Shown one piece after another: positions 9,418 to 18,846 of a stretch of 64,000 nt of DNA (the stretch's first letter is position 1; each line of letters starts with the position of its first letter). The stretch is from Nocardia harenae NBRC 108248 (GTDB lineage: Bacteria; Actinomycetota; Actinomycetes; Mycobacteriales; Mycobacteriaceae). The stretch spans positions 496,001 through 560,000 of the forward strand of contig NZ_BDBH01000004.1 in the NCBI RefSeq assembly GCF_001612885.1. The letters are read 5' to 3'. The notes beneath the pieces are model-generated. The model was given only the letters and a program-made list of their open reading frames with translations. It had not been told where the DNA came from and made no database searches. The translations under genes were made by a program, and so were the position numbers.

Positions 9418-11397
9418 ATGATCAGTAGGCGGGAACTTCTCGACGCCTCGGACGAGACGATCGAGGACGCGGTCGGCTACGCGGATCCCATGGTGCTCCG
9501 GGGGCTGCTCTACCAGCTCACCGGAGACGAGAGCATCCGCGCGACCGGGACGGCGAAGGTCCCCTTCGGATTCCTGTCGCTGAACGCGGTCACGGCGGAG
9601 GAGGACGTCGCGCTGCTGCGCGTGAAGGCCGTCGCCTATCTGAAGGCGTACCGCGACGCCGGCGCGGGTGACGTCCCGATCGGCCCGGCGGAACGGCTGG
9701 TCGACAGCCTCGGCCTCACCGCGGGCGAGGAGATCCAGGCTGCGGACCTGGAGATGTGGCTCGAAGAGCTCGCGATCGACCCGTGGGCGCGGTCGCTGGA
9801 GTGGTCGAGGGAGCCGGACGCCGAGCGGGTGGAGGCGTTCTCGGTTGTCGTGATCGGCGCGGGCTTCGCCGGGCTGAACGCCGCGGTGCAGCTGAAGCGG
9901 GCGGGGCTGCGCTTCACCGTGCTGGAGAAGAATACGAGCGTCGGCGGCACCTGGTTCGCCAACCGGTACCCCGGGGTCCGGGTCGACACGCCCAGCCGCG
10001 GGTACAACCACGTCTTCGGCGCCGGCTACGAGCAGTCGAAGCCGTTCGCCGAGGGCGCGGAGAATCAGGCCTACCTGGACTGGGTGGCCGACGAGTTCGA
10101 AATCCGCGAGCACGTGCGGCTCGGCACCGAGGTCGTCTCGGCGGTCTGGAACGAGAGCGACGAGCACTGGGAGCTGACCGCGGACGGCCCCGAGGGCCGG
10201 ACGGTCTACCGGGCGCGTGCCGTGCTGACCTGCGTCGGCTTCCTCGTCCGCCCGAAGCTGCCCACCATCAGCGGCCTGGAGACCTTCGAGGGTGCGGCGT
10301 TCCACTCCTCGCAGTGGCCCGCCGATCTGGACCTGGCGGGCAAGCGGGTGGCGGTGGTCGGCACCGGCGCCACCGGGTTCCAGCTGTCGGCGGCCGTGGC
10401 GGGCAAGGCCGCGCACACCTACGTCGTGCAGCGCACGCCGGACTGGTGCTACGAGCTGGAGGGCTACACCGCCACCTACCCGCCCCAGGTGCTGTGGCTG
10501 GATCGGAACCTGCCCTACCACAAGAACTTCGCGCGGTTCCAGGCGTCCTGGATCTACGGCCCCGAGGTGATCCTGAAGGTCTACACCCGCGATCTCGCCT
10601 ACACCGGCGATCCCGACGCGCTGAGCGCGGAGAACAAGCTGGTGCTGGAGCAGCGCCGGGAGTTCATGCGGGCGAAGTTCGCCGACCGGCCGGACCTGTT
10701 GCAGGCGATGACGCCCGCGCATCCGCCGCTGTCCAGCCGCCCCATCCTGGTCGACTCGAACTACTCGCTCTACGACGCGCTGCTCCGGGACGACGTCTCG
10801 CTGGTCACCGGGGGCATCAGCGACATCGACGCGCACGGGTTCCGCGGCGGTGACGGGAAGTACCACGAGGTCGATGTCATCGTCTTCGCCACCGGCTTCA
10901 AGGCCAACGAATTCCTGTGGCCGATGGAGGTGCGCGGCCGCGACGGCAAGGCGCTCGCCGAGGTGTGGGAGCGCGACGGCGCGCGCGCCTACATCGGATC
11001 CATGGTCCCCGGGTTCCCCAATTTCTTCATGGTGTACGGCCCCAACACCAGCCCCACCTCGGGGCTGCACACGATCTCGACCATGGAGCTCGCGGGGCGG
11101 TTCGCGCTCGAGTGCATCCGCGGGCTCGTCGAGCAGGGCGCGGGCACGGTGGAGGTCTCCGACGAGGCGTACTGGCGGTACAACGAGGAGGTCGACCGGC
11201 GGGAGGCCGACAAGACCTGGCTCGATCACCGCGCCAACAACTACTACCGGAACGAGCACGGCCGCTCGTCGATCAACAACCCGATCGATGTCCGCGACAT
11301 GTGGAAGTGGCTGCGCAGCCCGGTGGAGCCGAGGGCGGGCGTCGCGGTCTCCGAGGTCGTCAGCCCGTTCTTCGGACAGGATCTGATCGTCAAATGA
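9418..11397 (+). CDS. Flavin-containing Baeyer-Villiger monooxygenase, HAPMO-like
   Basis: A 659-aa FAD- and NADPH-dependent monooxygenase. The FAD motif GAGFAG is near residue 147 and the NADPH motif GTGATG near 315. Between them lies the Baeyer-Villiger fingerprint F-x-G-x3-H-x3-W as FEGAAFHSSQW (near 290). The 140-residue N-terminal extension before the FAD motif is typical of 4-hydroxyacetophenone monooxygenase-type enzymes, which insert oxygen next to a ketone to give an ester. The ATG at 9418 has AGGAGG 13-8 bases upstream. An alpha/beta hydrolase follows 52 bases downstream and would cleave the ester. Substrate is unknown; an aryl or cyclic ketone is plausible. Confidence 0.92.
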   Translation: MISRRELLDASDETIEDAVGYADPMVLRGLLYQLTGDESIRATGTAKVPFGFLSLNAVTAEEDVALLRVKAVAYLKAYRDAGAGDVPIGPAERLVDSLGLTAGEEIQAADLEMWLEELAIDPWARSLEWSREPDAERVEAFSVVVIGAGFAGLNAAVQLKRAGLRFTVLEKNTSVGGTWFANRYPGVRVDTPSRGYNHVFGAGYEQSKPFAEGAENQAYLDWVADEFEIREHVRLGTEVVSAVWNESDEHWELTADGPEGRTVYRARAVLTCVGFLVRPKLPTISGLETFEGAAFHSSQWPADLDLAGKRVAVVGTGATGFQLSAAVAGKAAHTYVVQRTPDWCYELEGYTATYPPQVLWLDRNLPYHKNFARFQASWIYGPEVILKVYTRDLAYTGDPDALSAENKLVLEQRREFMRAKFADRPDLLQAMTPAHPPLSSRPILVDSNYSLYDALLRDDVSLVTGGISDIDAHGFRGGDGKYHEVDVIVFATGFKANEFLWPMEVRGRDGKALAEVWERDGARAYIGSMVPGFPNFFMVYGPNTSPTSGLHTISTMELAGRFALECIRGLVEQGAGTVEVSDEAYWRYNEEVDRREADKTWLDHRANNYYRNEHGRSSINNPIDVRDMWKWLRSPVEPRAGVAVSEVVSPFFGQDLIVK

Positions 11398-11449
11398 GGA
11401 CGCCGGATATCCGGGCTCGCGCCCGTTCCACCGAATCGAGGAGGACACC

Positions 11450-12544
11450 GTGTCGCTAGCAGGCAACAGGCAGCAGGCGCCGGGCAGGATCGGAGCACCC
11501 GAACTCTCGCTGGGGACCGATCCGCGCGCGGACCAGCGCATGGTGGCGGTGCTCGCGCAGCTGGGCATGGCGGCCAATGCCGCGCCCCCCGCGGTGCCCG
11601 CGAACGGTGCCCGCGCGGACCAGCTCGCCATGCTCGCCGGCATGGAGTCGGGCTTCGAGCAGGTCTACGAGGCGCTGTTCGCCGGGCTGGAGCCGATCGA
11701 GGGGCTGCGCTCCGAGCGGGTGACCATCGAGGGCACCGGCGGCAACGCGATCGAGCTGACGATCGACCGGCCCGCCGCCGCCACCGGGCCGCTGCCGTGC
11801 GTGTTCCACATCCACGGCGGCGGCATGGTGATCATGTCCGCCGCCGAGCCGAGCTACATCCGGCTCCGGCAGGAGATCGCGGTCCGCGGCGCCGTCGCCA
11901 TCGGCGTGGAGTTCCGCAACGGCGCGGGGAAGCTCGGCGCGCACCCGTATCCGGCCGGGTTCGAGGACTGCAAAGCCGGGGTGCGCTGGGCGATCTCGAA
12001 CCTGAGCGCGCTGGGCGGCTCCGGCCTCGTCGTGGCGGGCGACTCCGGCGGGGGCAACCTCGCGCTCGCGGTCGCCCTCGCCGCGAACCGGGAGGGCTGG
12101 GCCGGTGAGATCGCCGGCGTGCACGTGCAGTGCCCGTTCATCCACGGCCGCACCGGCACTCCGCCGCCGGAGCTGACGTCGCTGCGCGCCAACGACGGCT
12201 ACTTCCTGAGCTTCGACCTGCTCCAGGTGATGGCCGAGGCGTACGACCCGGGCGGCAGCCATGCCGAGGAGGCGACCTGCTGGCCGTACCACGCGAGCGA
12301 GGACGACATGGCCGGGCTCCCGCCGCACGTCATCTCGGTCAACGAGCTGGATCCGGTGGCCGACGAGGGAATCGCCTACTACCGGCGGCTCGTTCGCGCC
12401 GGGGTCGCGGCCAGGGCTCAGCTCAATCTCGGGCTGTGCCACACCGGCGACATCATGTTCCCGGCGGCGCTGCCCGACGTCTACGCCGCGGCCATCGATG
12501 CGGTGGTGGGATTCGCGCGGTCCGTGGTGCCCGCCGCGCCCTGA
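11450..12544 (+). CDS. Alpha/beta hydrolase, hormone-sensitive-lipase family esterase
   Basis: A 364-aa esterase. The oxyanion-hole motif HGGG (FHIHGGGMVIM) is near residue 122, the nucleophile elbow GDSGGGN near 198, the acid in NELDPVADEG near 300 and the His in LCHTGD near 330. The GTG at 11450 is preceded by GAGGAGGACACC. It follows the Baeyer-Villiger monooxygenase. Monooxygenase plus esterase is a known pairing in which a ketone becomes an ester and is then cut to an alcohol and an acid. Confidence 0.9.
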   Translation: MSLAGNRQQAPGRIGAPELSLGTDPRADQRMVAVLAQLGMAANAAPPAVPANGARADQLAMLAGMESGFEQVYEALFAGLEPIEGLRSERVTIEGTGGNAIELTIDRPAAATGPLPCVFHIHGGGMVIMSAAEPSYIRLRQEIAVRGAVAIGVEFRNGAGKLGAHPYPAGFEDCKAGVRWAISNLSALGGSGLVVAGDSGGGNLALAVALAANREGWAGEIAGVHVQCPFIHGRTGTPPPELTSLRANDGYFLSFDLLQVMAEAYDPGGSHAEEATCWPYHASEDDMAGLPPHVISVNELDPVADEGIAYYRRLVRAGVAARAQLNLGLCHTGDIMFPAALPDVYAAAIDAVVGFARSVVPAAP

Positions 12545-12629
12545 GCCGGACGGCATCGCCGATGCGCCCCCGTAGACTTCGATATCCGTCGTCGTGACGA
12601 CGCCGCGCGAGCCACAGACCAGGAGTGAG

Positions 12630-13298
12630 ATGGCACAGCCGACCGGGCGGGCTTCCCGTCGCTCCCAGCGTGAGCGGAAGCCTCGGGAGGAGCGGTGGAC
12701 CGAGCTGCTCGAGGTGGCCACGCGGGTCTTCTACGAGAAGGGGTACGAAGCCGCCTCGCTGCGCGACATCGCCGATCGCATGGGCATGCTCAAGGGCAGC
12801 CTCTACTACTACATCGAATCCAAGGACGACCTGCTCTTCGAGGTGATCACCGCGGTGCATCAGCGGGGCCTGGACGTGATCCGGCCGCTGGCCTCGGGGA
12901 CCGGCTCACCGCTGGTGCGGCTGGAGCGGGTCGTCCGCGGGCACGTGGAGCACACCTGCCACAACCTCATCTCCACGACGGTCTTCCTGCACGAGCTGGG
13001 GGTGCTGTCGAAGGAGCGCCAGCGCATCGTTCTCGGCGAGCACTCCTACCAGGATGTCTTCCGGGGGCTGATCGCCGAGGCGCTCGACGCGGGCGAGGTG
13101 CGTTCCGAGGTCGACCCGCGCCTGGCGGCGCTGTCGATCCTCGGCTCGGCCAACTGGGTCTATCGCTGGTTCCGGCCGGACGGCCGCGATTCGGCGCACA
13201 CGGTGGGGGCGAAATTCGCCGATATGGCGGTCCGGGGCATCGCGAGCGACGCGGGCTCGAGGGCGCTGACCGGCGCGGCCGGGCAGCTCGAGCCCTGA
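12630..13298 (+). CDS. TetR/AcrR-family transcriptional regulator
   Basis: A 222-aa TetR-type protein. The basic N-terminus precedes a helix-turn-helix at about residues 22-68 (EVATRVFYEKGYEAASLRDIADRMGMLKGSLYYYIESKDDLL, here read as two overlapping motifs). The C-terminal domain resembles that of regulators of fatty-acid and sterol catabolism. I use the ATG at 12630 with AGGAG close upstream; an in-frame GTG at 12594 lacks a ribosome site. It sits inside the monooxygenase operon, so it probably controls the ATCTAAC-N8-GTTAGAT operator at 9371. Binding to motif B cannot be excluded. Confidence 0.88.
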   Translation: MAQPTGRASRRSQRERKPREERWTELLEVATRVFYEKGYEAASLRDIADRMGMLKGSLYYYIESKDDLLFEVITAVHQRGLDVIRPLASGTGSPLVRLERVVRGHVEHTCHNLISTTVFLHELGVLSKERQRIVLGEHSYQDVFRGLIAEALDAGEVRSEVDPRLAALSILGSANWVYRWFRPDGRDSAHTVGAKFADMAVRGIASDAGSRALTGAAGQLEP

Positions 13299-13345
13299 CG
13301 ATCCGCCGCGCGAAGCGCCCGGACATCGATCGACAAGGAGTTCTG

Positions 13346-14119
13346 GTGCAAGCACGCTACGGGATGCTCGACGTGTCGGTGGCGGACGGAGTCTCCGTCG
13401 TCACGTTGAACCGACCCGAGAAATACAACAGTCTGACCTCCGCCTTCTGGTCGGAGCTGCGGGTTCTGCTGGCCGATGCCGAGGCGGACGATTCGGTCCG
13501 GGTACTCGTCGTGCACGGCAGCGGTCCGTGCTTCTCCTCCGGTGGCGACATCGCGGGTTTCGGCGCGCTGGACGACGTGCCGGCGCGCCGCGCCTACCAG
13601 GAGGACGCCTTCGCGGCGTTCAAGGCCTGGGAGCGCTTCGCGAAGCCGACCATCGCCGCGGTGCACGGCTACGCCCTCGGCGGCGGCTGTGAGCTGACCA
13701 TGGTCACCGACATCGTGGTCGCGGACACCACGGCCCGGTTCGGGGTCCCGGAGGCGAGCGTCGGGCTGATGCCGGGGCTCGGCGTGGTGCGGGGCCGGGC
13801 CAACACCTCGCTGCACTGGATGAAGTACCTGATCTTCACCGGTGAGCGGATCGGCGCCGAGGACGCCAGGCTGGCCGGGCTGGTGAACATCGTGACCCCG
13901 GAGGGCGAGCACCTGCGCGCGGCGCTGCGGATCGCGGAGCAGGTGGCGACCAAGCCCGCCACGGCGCTGCGGGTCGCCAAGCGCATCCTGAACCGCGGCA
14001 GCGAGGAGGGCTACGACTACGCGCTGGAGGCGACGGCGCTGCTGCACGGCACCGCCGACCAGAGCGAGGGCGTCGCGGCCTTCCGGGAGAAGCGGGCTCC
14101 CCGCTTCGAGGATCGGTGA
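13346..14119 (+). CDS. Enoyl-CoA hydratase/isomerase family protein
   Basis: A 257-aa crotonase. The first oxyanion region is [11 protein letters not shown], the second is [16 protein letters not shown], and the catalytic segment is [13 protein letters not shown]. The usual GGTQRL is replaced by [13 protein letters not shown], so the chemistry may be isomerisation, hydrolysis or ring cleavage rather than simple hydration. The GTG at 13346 has AAGGAG five bases upstream. It lies between the TetR gene and a CoA-transferase gene on the same strand. Confidence 0.88.
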   Translation: MQARYGMLDVSVADGVSVVTLNRPEKYNSLTSAFWSELRVLLADAEADDSVRVLVVHGSGPCFSSGGDIAGFGALDDVPARRAYQEDAFAAFKAWERFAKPTIAAVHGYALGGGCELTMVTDIVVADTTARFGVPEASVGLMPGLGVVRGRANTSLHWMKYLIFTGERIGAEDARLAGLVNIVTPEGEHLRAALRIAEQVATKPATALRVAKRILNRGSEEGYDYALEATALLHGTADQSEGVAAFREKRAPRFEDR

Positions 14120-14123
14120 GGTG

Positions 14124-15326
14124 ATGGCGACGACGGCACCCCGCGCGGAGCACGCGCGCGACGAGACGACGACCGCGGCACGGAACGAACCGGCCCGCGG
14201 CGGCCCGCTGGCCGGGCTGCGGGTAGTCGAGCTGGCGGGGATCGGGCCCGGCCCGCACACCGCGCAGATCCTGGCCGACCTCGGCGCCGACGTGGTGCGG
14301 GTGGACGGCCCGCCCGGCCGGTCGCTGCGCATCGGCGACCGGAGCCGCCCCGACCACGGGCTGCGGAACCGGCGCTCGATCGTCGCCGACCTGAAGACCG
14401 CGGACGGCCTCGAGGCGGTGCTGCGGCTGGTCGAGCGGGCGGACGTCCTGCTGGAGGGGATGCGGCCCGGGGTCGCCGAGCGGCTCGGGATCGGCCCGGA
14501 GCGCGTGACGGAAGCCAACCCGGGGCTGGTCTACGCCCGGGTGACGGGATGGGGCCAGGACGGCCCCTTCGCGACCACCGCGGGCCACGATCTCAACTAC
14601 ATCAGCGTCACCGGCGCGCTGCACGCCATGGGGCGCGCGGGTGAGCCGCCCGCGCCGCCGCTGAACCTGGTCGGCGACTACGGCGGCGGCTCGATGCTGG
14701 CGCTGGCCGGCATTCTGGCCGCGCTGTACGAGCGCGCGAGCTCGGGGCGGGGGCAGGTGATCGACGCGGCCATGGTGGACGGCGTCGCCCTGCTGAACCA
14801 GCCGCTGTTCGCGCTGCGCGCCACCGGCGGCTGGACCGACGAACGCGCGGCCAACGTCCTGGACGGCGGCGCTCCCTTCTACGACACCTACCGCTGCTCC
14901 GACGACCGCTTCGTGGCGGTGGGCGCGCTCGAACCGCAGTTCTTCGCCGTCCTGCTGGCCACGCTGGGAATCGAACCCGGCGCGATCGAGCAGTACGACC
15001 GGGCAGGCTGGCCCGCTCTGCGGGCGCGGTTCCGCACGATCTTCGGATCGCGCACCAGGGACGAGTGGGCGGCCACCTTCGCGGGCACCGACGCCTGCGT
15101 CACGCCGGTGCTCTCCTACGGCGAGGCGGCGGGCCATCCGCACCTGGCCGCCCGTGGGACCGTCGCCGAGATCGGCGGGGTGACCCAGGCGGCCCCGGCC
15201 CCGCGGTTCTCCCGCACCCCCGCGCCCGCCCCGCGGCCACCGGTCCCGACCGGCTCGGCCACCGCCGCCGATGTTCTGCGAGACTGGCGGAACAGGGCTG
15301 TGGCAACCCCGGAGCAGCGGCGCTGA
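14124..15326 (+). CDS. CaiB/BaiF family III CoA-transferase
   Basis: About 400 aa, transferring CoA between acyl-CoA and a free acid. The N-terminal motif [20 protein letters not shown] is followed by [12 protein letters not shown]. The catalytic Asp is present at about residue 219 in [17 protein letters not shown]. This makes it the only CaiB of the window with the canonical nucleophile. ATG at 14124 follows a GTG at 14121; either may be used. It ends the monooxygenase operon; no hairpin follows, but the motif B promoter of the next operon begins about 50 bases later. Confidence 0.9.
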   Translation: MATTAPRAEHARDETTTAARNEPARGGPLAGLRVVELAGIGPGPHTAQILADLGADVVRVDGPPGRSLRIGDRSRPDHGLRNRRSIVADLKTADGLEAVLRLVERADVLLEGMRPGVAERLGIGPERVTEANPGLVYARVTGWGQDGPFATTAGHDLNYISVTGALHAMGRAGEPPAPPLNLVGDYGGGSMLALAGILAALYERASSGRGQVIDAAMVDGVALLNQPLFALRATGGWTDERAANVLDGGAPFYDTYRCSDDRFVAVGALEPQFFAVLLATLGIEPGAIEQYDRAGWPALRARFRTIFGSRTRDEWAATFAGTDACVTPVLSYGEAAGHPHLAARGTVAEIGGVTQAAPAPRFSRTPAPAPRPPVPTGSATAADVLRDWRNRAVATPEQRR

Positions 15327-15376
15327 CCTCGTTCTCGAGCCGCTGACGGAGCGCCGGGCGTATCCGGTGCGAATCC

Positions 15377-15410
15377 TTGACCGGCTCCAGAATTCGACTT
15401 ACCATTAAGT
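15377..15410 (+). promoter_or_regulatory. Promoter with motif B operator over the -10
   Basis: -35 TTGACC (15377-15382) and -10 TACCAT (15400-15405) are 17 bp apart. The palindrome ACTTA-CCAT-TAAGT (15397-15410) covers the -10, with the same geometry as at 8385. It drives the nine-gene operon from 15434 to 24928. A transcript would start near 15412, leaving a leader of about 20 bases before the first ribosome site. Confidence 0.78.
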
Positions 15411-15433
15411 AAAATCAGGAGAGGAGGTGGGTG

Positions 15434-15481
15434 GTGCCCGCACCGCACGGAGCACGCCGCCGGCCTCGGGTCCGGCGATGA
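15434..15481 (+). CDS. Possible 15-aa Arg-rich leader peptide
   Basis: A GTG at 15434, six bases after the strong ribosome site AGGAGAGGAGG (15417-15427), opens a 15-codon frame reading MPAPHGARRRPRVRR. Its TGA (15479-15481) overlaps the ATG of the LLM gene as ATGA. Six of the 15 residues are Arg. The LLM gene itself has no ribosome site before its best start, so its translation may depend on this peptide. The alternative is that the LLM protein starts at the in-frame GTG at 15427, which sits on top of the ribosome site and is therefore unlikely. Confidence 0.4.
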   Translation: MPAPHGARRRPRVRR

Positions 15482-16440
15482 GGGCCGGGCTCTACCTCGA
15501 TCTCCGCAATCCCGGCGGCACGGGCTGGCCCGCCCTCTACGAGCGCGCGCTGCGCACCATCGAGGAGGGCGAGCGGCACGGCGCCCGTTCGGTCTGGCTG
15601 ACCGAGCACCACGGGTTCGCGGACGGGTACCTGCCGCAGCCCCTCACCTTCGCCGCGGCGGTGGCGGCCCGGACGAGCTCGATCCGGATCGGCACCGCCG
15701 CGACGCTGGTCACCCTGCGCGATGCCGTCCACCTCGCGGAGGAGGCCACGGTCGTGGACCTGCTCAGCGGGGGGCGGCTGGACCTGGGGCTCGGCGCCGG
15801 GTACCTGCCGGACGAGCGCGAGCTGCTCGGCAGGCCGGAGGCGCCGACGGTGCGCACGTTCTTCGAGGCCATCACCGCCGTCACGGCCGCGCTCGGCTCG
15901 GCGGCGATCACGCCGCAACCCGTGCAGTCGCCGCTGCCGATCTGGGTCGCCTGCGGCGGCCCGCTCGGCGTGCGGGCCACCGGGCGCCGCGGGCTGCGGC
16001 TGCTCTCGGCCGATCGCGACCGGGAAGCGGCCTACCTGCGGGCCTTCCGCGCGGCCGGGCACGACGCCGCGGCGGCGGAGATGGCGGGGCCGGTCAACAT
16101 CTTCCTGAGCGAGGAGCCCGGCCGGGTCGCGCCGATCGTGGAGCGCTCCTACGAATACCTGTGGCAGACCTACCGGGACCGGGCGCGGCGCGCGGGCGCG
16201 CGGGCGCCCGTCCCCGTCGGCGCGCCGGAGGCGCGGGCGGGCGGACTCGGGCGCGGCATGAGCGGGCTGGTCATCGCCACACCGGACGAGGCGGCGCGGC
16301 TGGTGCGCGAGCACTACGCCGGTGGGCTGGTGACCGAGATCTTCACCTGGTCCCTGCTGCCCTTCGTGCCGCCGGACCTCATGGCGGCCCACGTCGAGCT
16401 CTGGTGCTCGGCGTTCGGCCGCCTGATCGCAGACATCTGA
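15478..16440 (+). CDS. LLM-class (luciferase-like) flavin-dependent oxidoreductase
   Basis: A 320-aa TIM-barrel protein of the bacterial luciferase/alkanal monooxygenase superfamily. It has MRAGLYLDLRNP at the N-terminus, WLTEHHGFADGYLPQP near residue 40, RIGTAATLVTLRDAVHLAEE and DLGLGAGYLPDERE. Such enzymes use FMNH2 or F420 to oxygenate or reduce their substrate. No flavin reductase is adjacent. Start is ATG at 15478, which aligns with the family N-terminus. As first full gene of the motif B operon it probably performs an early oxidation before CoA activation. Confidence 0.87.
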   Translation: MRAGLYLDLRNPGGTGWPALYERALRTIEEGERHGARSVWLTEHHGFADGYLPQPLTFAAAVAARTSSIRIGTAATLVTLRDAVHLAEEATVVDLLSGGRLDLGLGAGYLPDERELLGRPEAPTVRTFFEAITAVTAALGSAAITPQPVQSPLPIWVACGGPLGVRATGRRGLRLLSADRDREAAYLRAFRAAGHDAAAAEMAGPVNIFLSEEPGRVAPIVERSYEYLWQTYRDRARRAGARAPVPVGAPEARAGGLGRGMSGLVIATPDEAARLVREHYAGGLVTEIFTWSLLPFVPPDLMAAHVELWCSAFGRLIADI

Positions 16441-16460
16441 CAACCAAGGAGGTGTGCCCG

Positions 16461-17609
16461 ATGGATCGCCAACGGCACTCGGGTTTCGTCCAGCTGACCC
16501 AGGAACAGCAGGCGCTCGCCGAGCTCGGCTACGAGCTCGGCAAACGTTTCGAGGACCGTCGCTTCGACGACCTGGCGGCCACGGCCGAGCAGTGGGAACT
16601 CGTGCGCAAGGCCGGGATCACCGGGCTCGCCATCCCGCCGCGGTACGGCGGCGACGGCGACTTGTTCGACCTGTGCCTGGCCATCGAGCGCATCGCGGCG
16701 GGCGGCCTGCCCTGCGGGCGGCTGGTCATCTCGCAGGGCGTGGCGGCGAGCATCCTCGCCGGGCACGGCAGCGACGCCCAGCGCGCGGAGTGGCTGCCCC
16801 GGATCGCCGACGGCTCGGCGCGCTTCTGTTTCGCGATGACCGAGGCCGGGGCCGGATCGAACCTGAACCGGATGAAGACCAGGGCCCGCCGCACCGCTGA
16901 GGGCTGGAGCATCAGCGGGGAGAAGACCTACATCTCCGCCATCGACGACTCGGAGGCGGTGGTCCTCGCCGCCAAGGACGAGGAGACCGGCGGCATCACC
17001 CTGTTCCTGCTGCCGCTCCCGCACCCGGGGATCGCGCTGACGCCGGTCGAGCTGGAGCTGGCCACCTTCGAGCGGCAGTGGACCGTCCACCTGGACAACG
17101 TCTCGGTCGGGGCCGACGCCGTGGTCGGCACGGTCGGCGCCGGGAACAAGGCGCTGTTCGACGGGTTGAATCCGGAGCGGCTCGCGGTGGCCGGGCAGGC
17201 CATCGGCATGGGCCGCTGGTCGCTGGCCAAGGGGATCGAACACGCGAAGAGCCGGGTGGTCTTCGACGTCCCGATCGGGCAGCACCAGGGTGTCCAGCAT
17301 CCGCTCGCCGAGGCCTGGGTGCGGCTGGAGGCCGCCTGGATGCTGACCCAGCGGGCGGCCGAGGCCGCCGCGGCGGGCATCGCAGGCGCGGGCACGATGT
17401 GCAACGCGGCCAAGGTCGCCGCCTGCGACGCCGGGCTCGCCGCCGCCGACGCGGCGCTGCAGGCCTTCGGCGGCAGCGGCTTCACCAGCGAGTCGATGGT
17501 CTACCAGCGCTATGCGCACCTGCGGCTCAACCAGACCGTCCCGGTGGCGCGGGAACTCGCGCTCAACCACATCGCGTCGTCGGCACTCGGCCTGCCGCGC
17601 TCGTACTAG
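16461..17609 (+). CDS. Acyl-CoA dehydrogenase
   Basis: A 382-aa FAD enzyme that makes enoyl-CoA. The FAD segment CFAMTEAGAGSNLNRM is near residue 135, ISGEKTYISAIDDSE near 155, and QAFGGSGFTSESMVYQRYAHLR near 335-355. The C-terminal glutamate segment of medium-chain enzymes (EGT) is absent, so the catalytic base must lie elsewhere or differ. ATG at 16461 follows AAGGAGG by eight bases. It is the second gene of the operon, 20 bases after the LLM gene. Confidence 0.9.
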   Translation: MDRQRHSGFVQLTQEQQALAELGYELGKRFEDRRFDDLAATAEQWELVRKAGITGLAIPPRYGGDGDLFDLCLAIERIAAGGLPCGRLVISQGVAASILAGHGSDAQRAEWLPRIADGSARFCFAMTEAGAGSNLNRMKTRARRTAEGWSISGEKTYISAIDDSEAVVLAAKDEETGGITLFLLPLPHPGIALTPVELELATFERQWTVHLDNVSVGADAVVGTVGAGNKALFDGLNPERLAVAGQAIGMGRWSLAKGIEHAKSRVVFDVPIGQHQGVQHPLAEAWVRLEAAWMLTQRAAEAAAAGIAGAGTMCNAAKVAACDAGLAAADAALQAFGGSGFTSESMVYQRYAHLRLNQTVPVARELALNHIASSALGLPRSY

Positions 17610-17620
17610 GAGGAGCTCCG

Positions 17621-18844
17621 ATGGACTACAGCGACGTCGTTGTACTCGGCGGCCGCCGCACCCCGTTCGGCAAGTTCGGCGGCGCGCTGCGCGCCGTTCC
17701 GAGCGTGCAGCTGGCAGCCTTCGCGCTGGACCGGGCCCTCGCGGCGACCGGCGTGCGACCGGACCAGGTCGACAGCACCTATCTGGGCGTGACCACGCCG
17801 TCCGAGGTCGCGCTGGACGGGACCATCCCGGCCCGGGTCGCCGCGGTGCGCGCGGGCATCCCGGTCGATCGGGTCTCGCTGACCATCGACCGGGCCTGCT
17901 GCTCGTCGATGACCGCGGTCGCGATGGCGGCGAAGGACATCGCCTCCGGCGAGGCGCGGGTGGTGGTGGCGGGCGGCACCGACAACATGGGCCGGGCGCC
18001 GCTGCTGGTGCCGTCGGACGTGCGCTGGGGGCTGCGCCGCGGCGCCCCGGTGCTCAAGGACCCGATGTCCGACCCGGGGGCCGATATCGGCGGCAACCCC
18101 GTGGCCTACGACGCCGGCGCGGTCGCCGAGGAGTTCGGGATCGACAGGGACCGCACCGACGAGTGGGCCCTGCGCTCGCACCAGCGCTACTTCGCAGCGC
18201 TGGACCGGGGCTTCTTCGACGAGGAGATCATCGCCTACGCCGACGATTCCGCGACGCTGGACCGCGACGAACTGCCCCGGCGCGATAGCTCCCTGGCGAA
18301 ACTCGGCGCGCTGGCCTCGGTGCTCGGCACCCGCCTCGTGACCGCGGGAACCGCGCCCGGCCAGGACACCGGTGCCGCCTTCGTGGTACTCGCCAGCCGG
18401 GCCTTCGCCGAGGAGCACGGGCTGCGGCCGCTGGCCACGATCGCGGCGACCGCGAGCATCGCGCGGCCGACCCGCGAGGTGGCGATCGCGCCCGCGGAGG
18501 CGATCGAGACCGTGCTCAGCCGTGCCGGGTGGGGGCTGGACGAGGTCGACGCGATCGAGATCAACGAGGCGTTCGCCTGCGTCCCGCTGGCCTCCGCGGC
18601 CGTCCTGGAGAAGAACACCGGCGTGCCCGCGTCGGAGATCCTGGCGCGGACCAACGTCAATGGCGGCGCGGTGGCGATCGGGCATCCGGCGGGCGCCAGC
18701 GGCGCCCGGCTGGTGCTGACCCTCGCCAGGCAGCTGGCGGCGCGGGGCGGTGGCCGCGGGGCCGCGGCGATCTGCGGCGGCCTGGCGCAGGGCGACGCCG
18801 TCGCCCTGCGCGCGGAGCACGGCACCGGCGGGAAGGACCTCTGA
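17621..18844 (+). CDS. Thiolase (acetyl-CoA acyltransferase family)
   Basis: A 407-aa thiolase. The nucleophile is in DRACCSSMTAV (near residue 92), EINEAFA is near 315, and the His is in NGGAVAIGHPAGASG. The final Cys region is AAICGGLAQGDA. It should cleave a 3-ketoacyl-CoA made by the neighbouring dehydrogenases. ATG at 17621 follows AGGAGGAG. It lies between the acyl-CoA dehydrogenase and the ligase. Confidence 0.92.
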   Translation: MDYSDVVVLGGRRTPFGKFGGALRAVPSVQLAAFALDRALAATGVRPDQVDSTYLGVTTPSEVALDGTIPARVAAVRAGIPVDRVSLTIDRACCSSMTAVAMAAKDIASGEARVVVAGGTDNMGRAPLLVPSDVRWGLRRGAPVLKDPMSDPGADIGGNPVAYDAGAVAEEFGIDRDRTDEWALRSHQRYFAALDRGFFDEEIIAYADDSATLDRDELPRRDSSLAKLGALASVLGTRLVTAGTAPGQDTGAAFVVLASRAFAEEHGLRPLATIAATASIARPTREVAIAPAEAIETVLSRAGWGLDEVDAIEINEAFACVPLASAAVLEKNTGVPASEILARTNVNGGAVAIGHPAGASGARLVLTLARQLAARGGGRGAAAICGGLAQGDAVALRAEHGTGGKDL

Positions 18845-18846
18845 CC

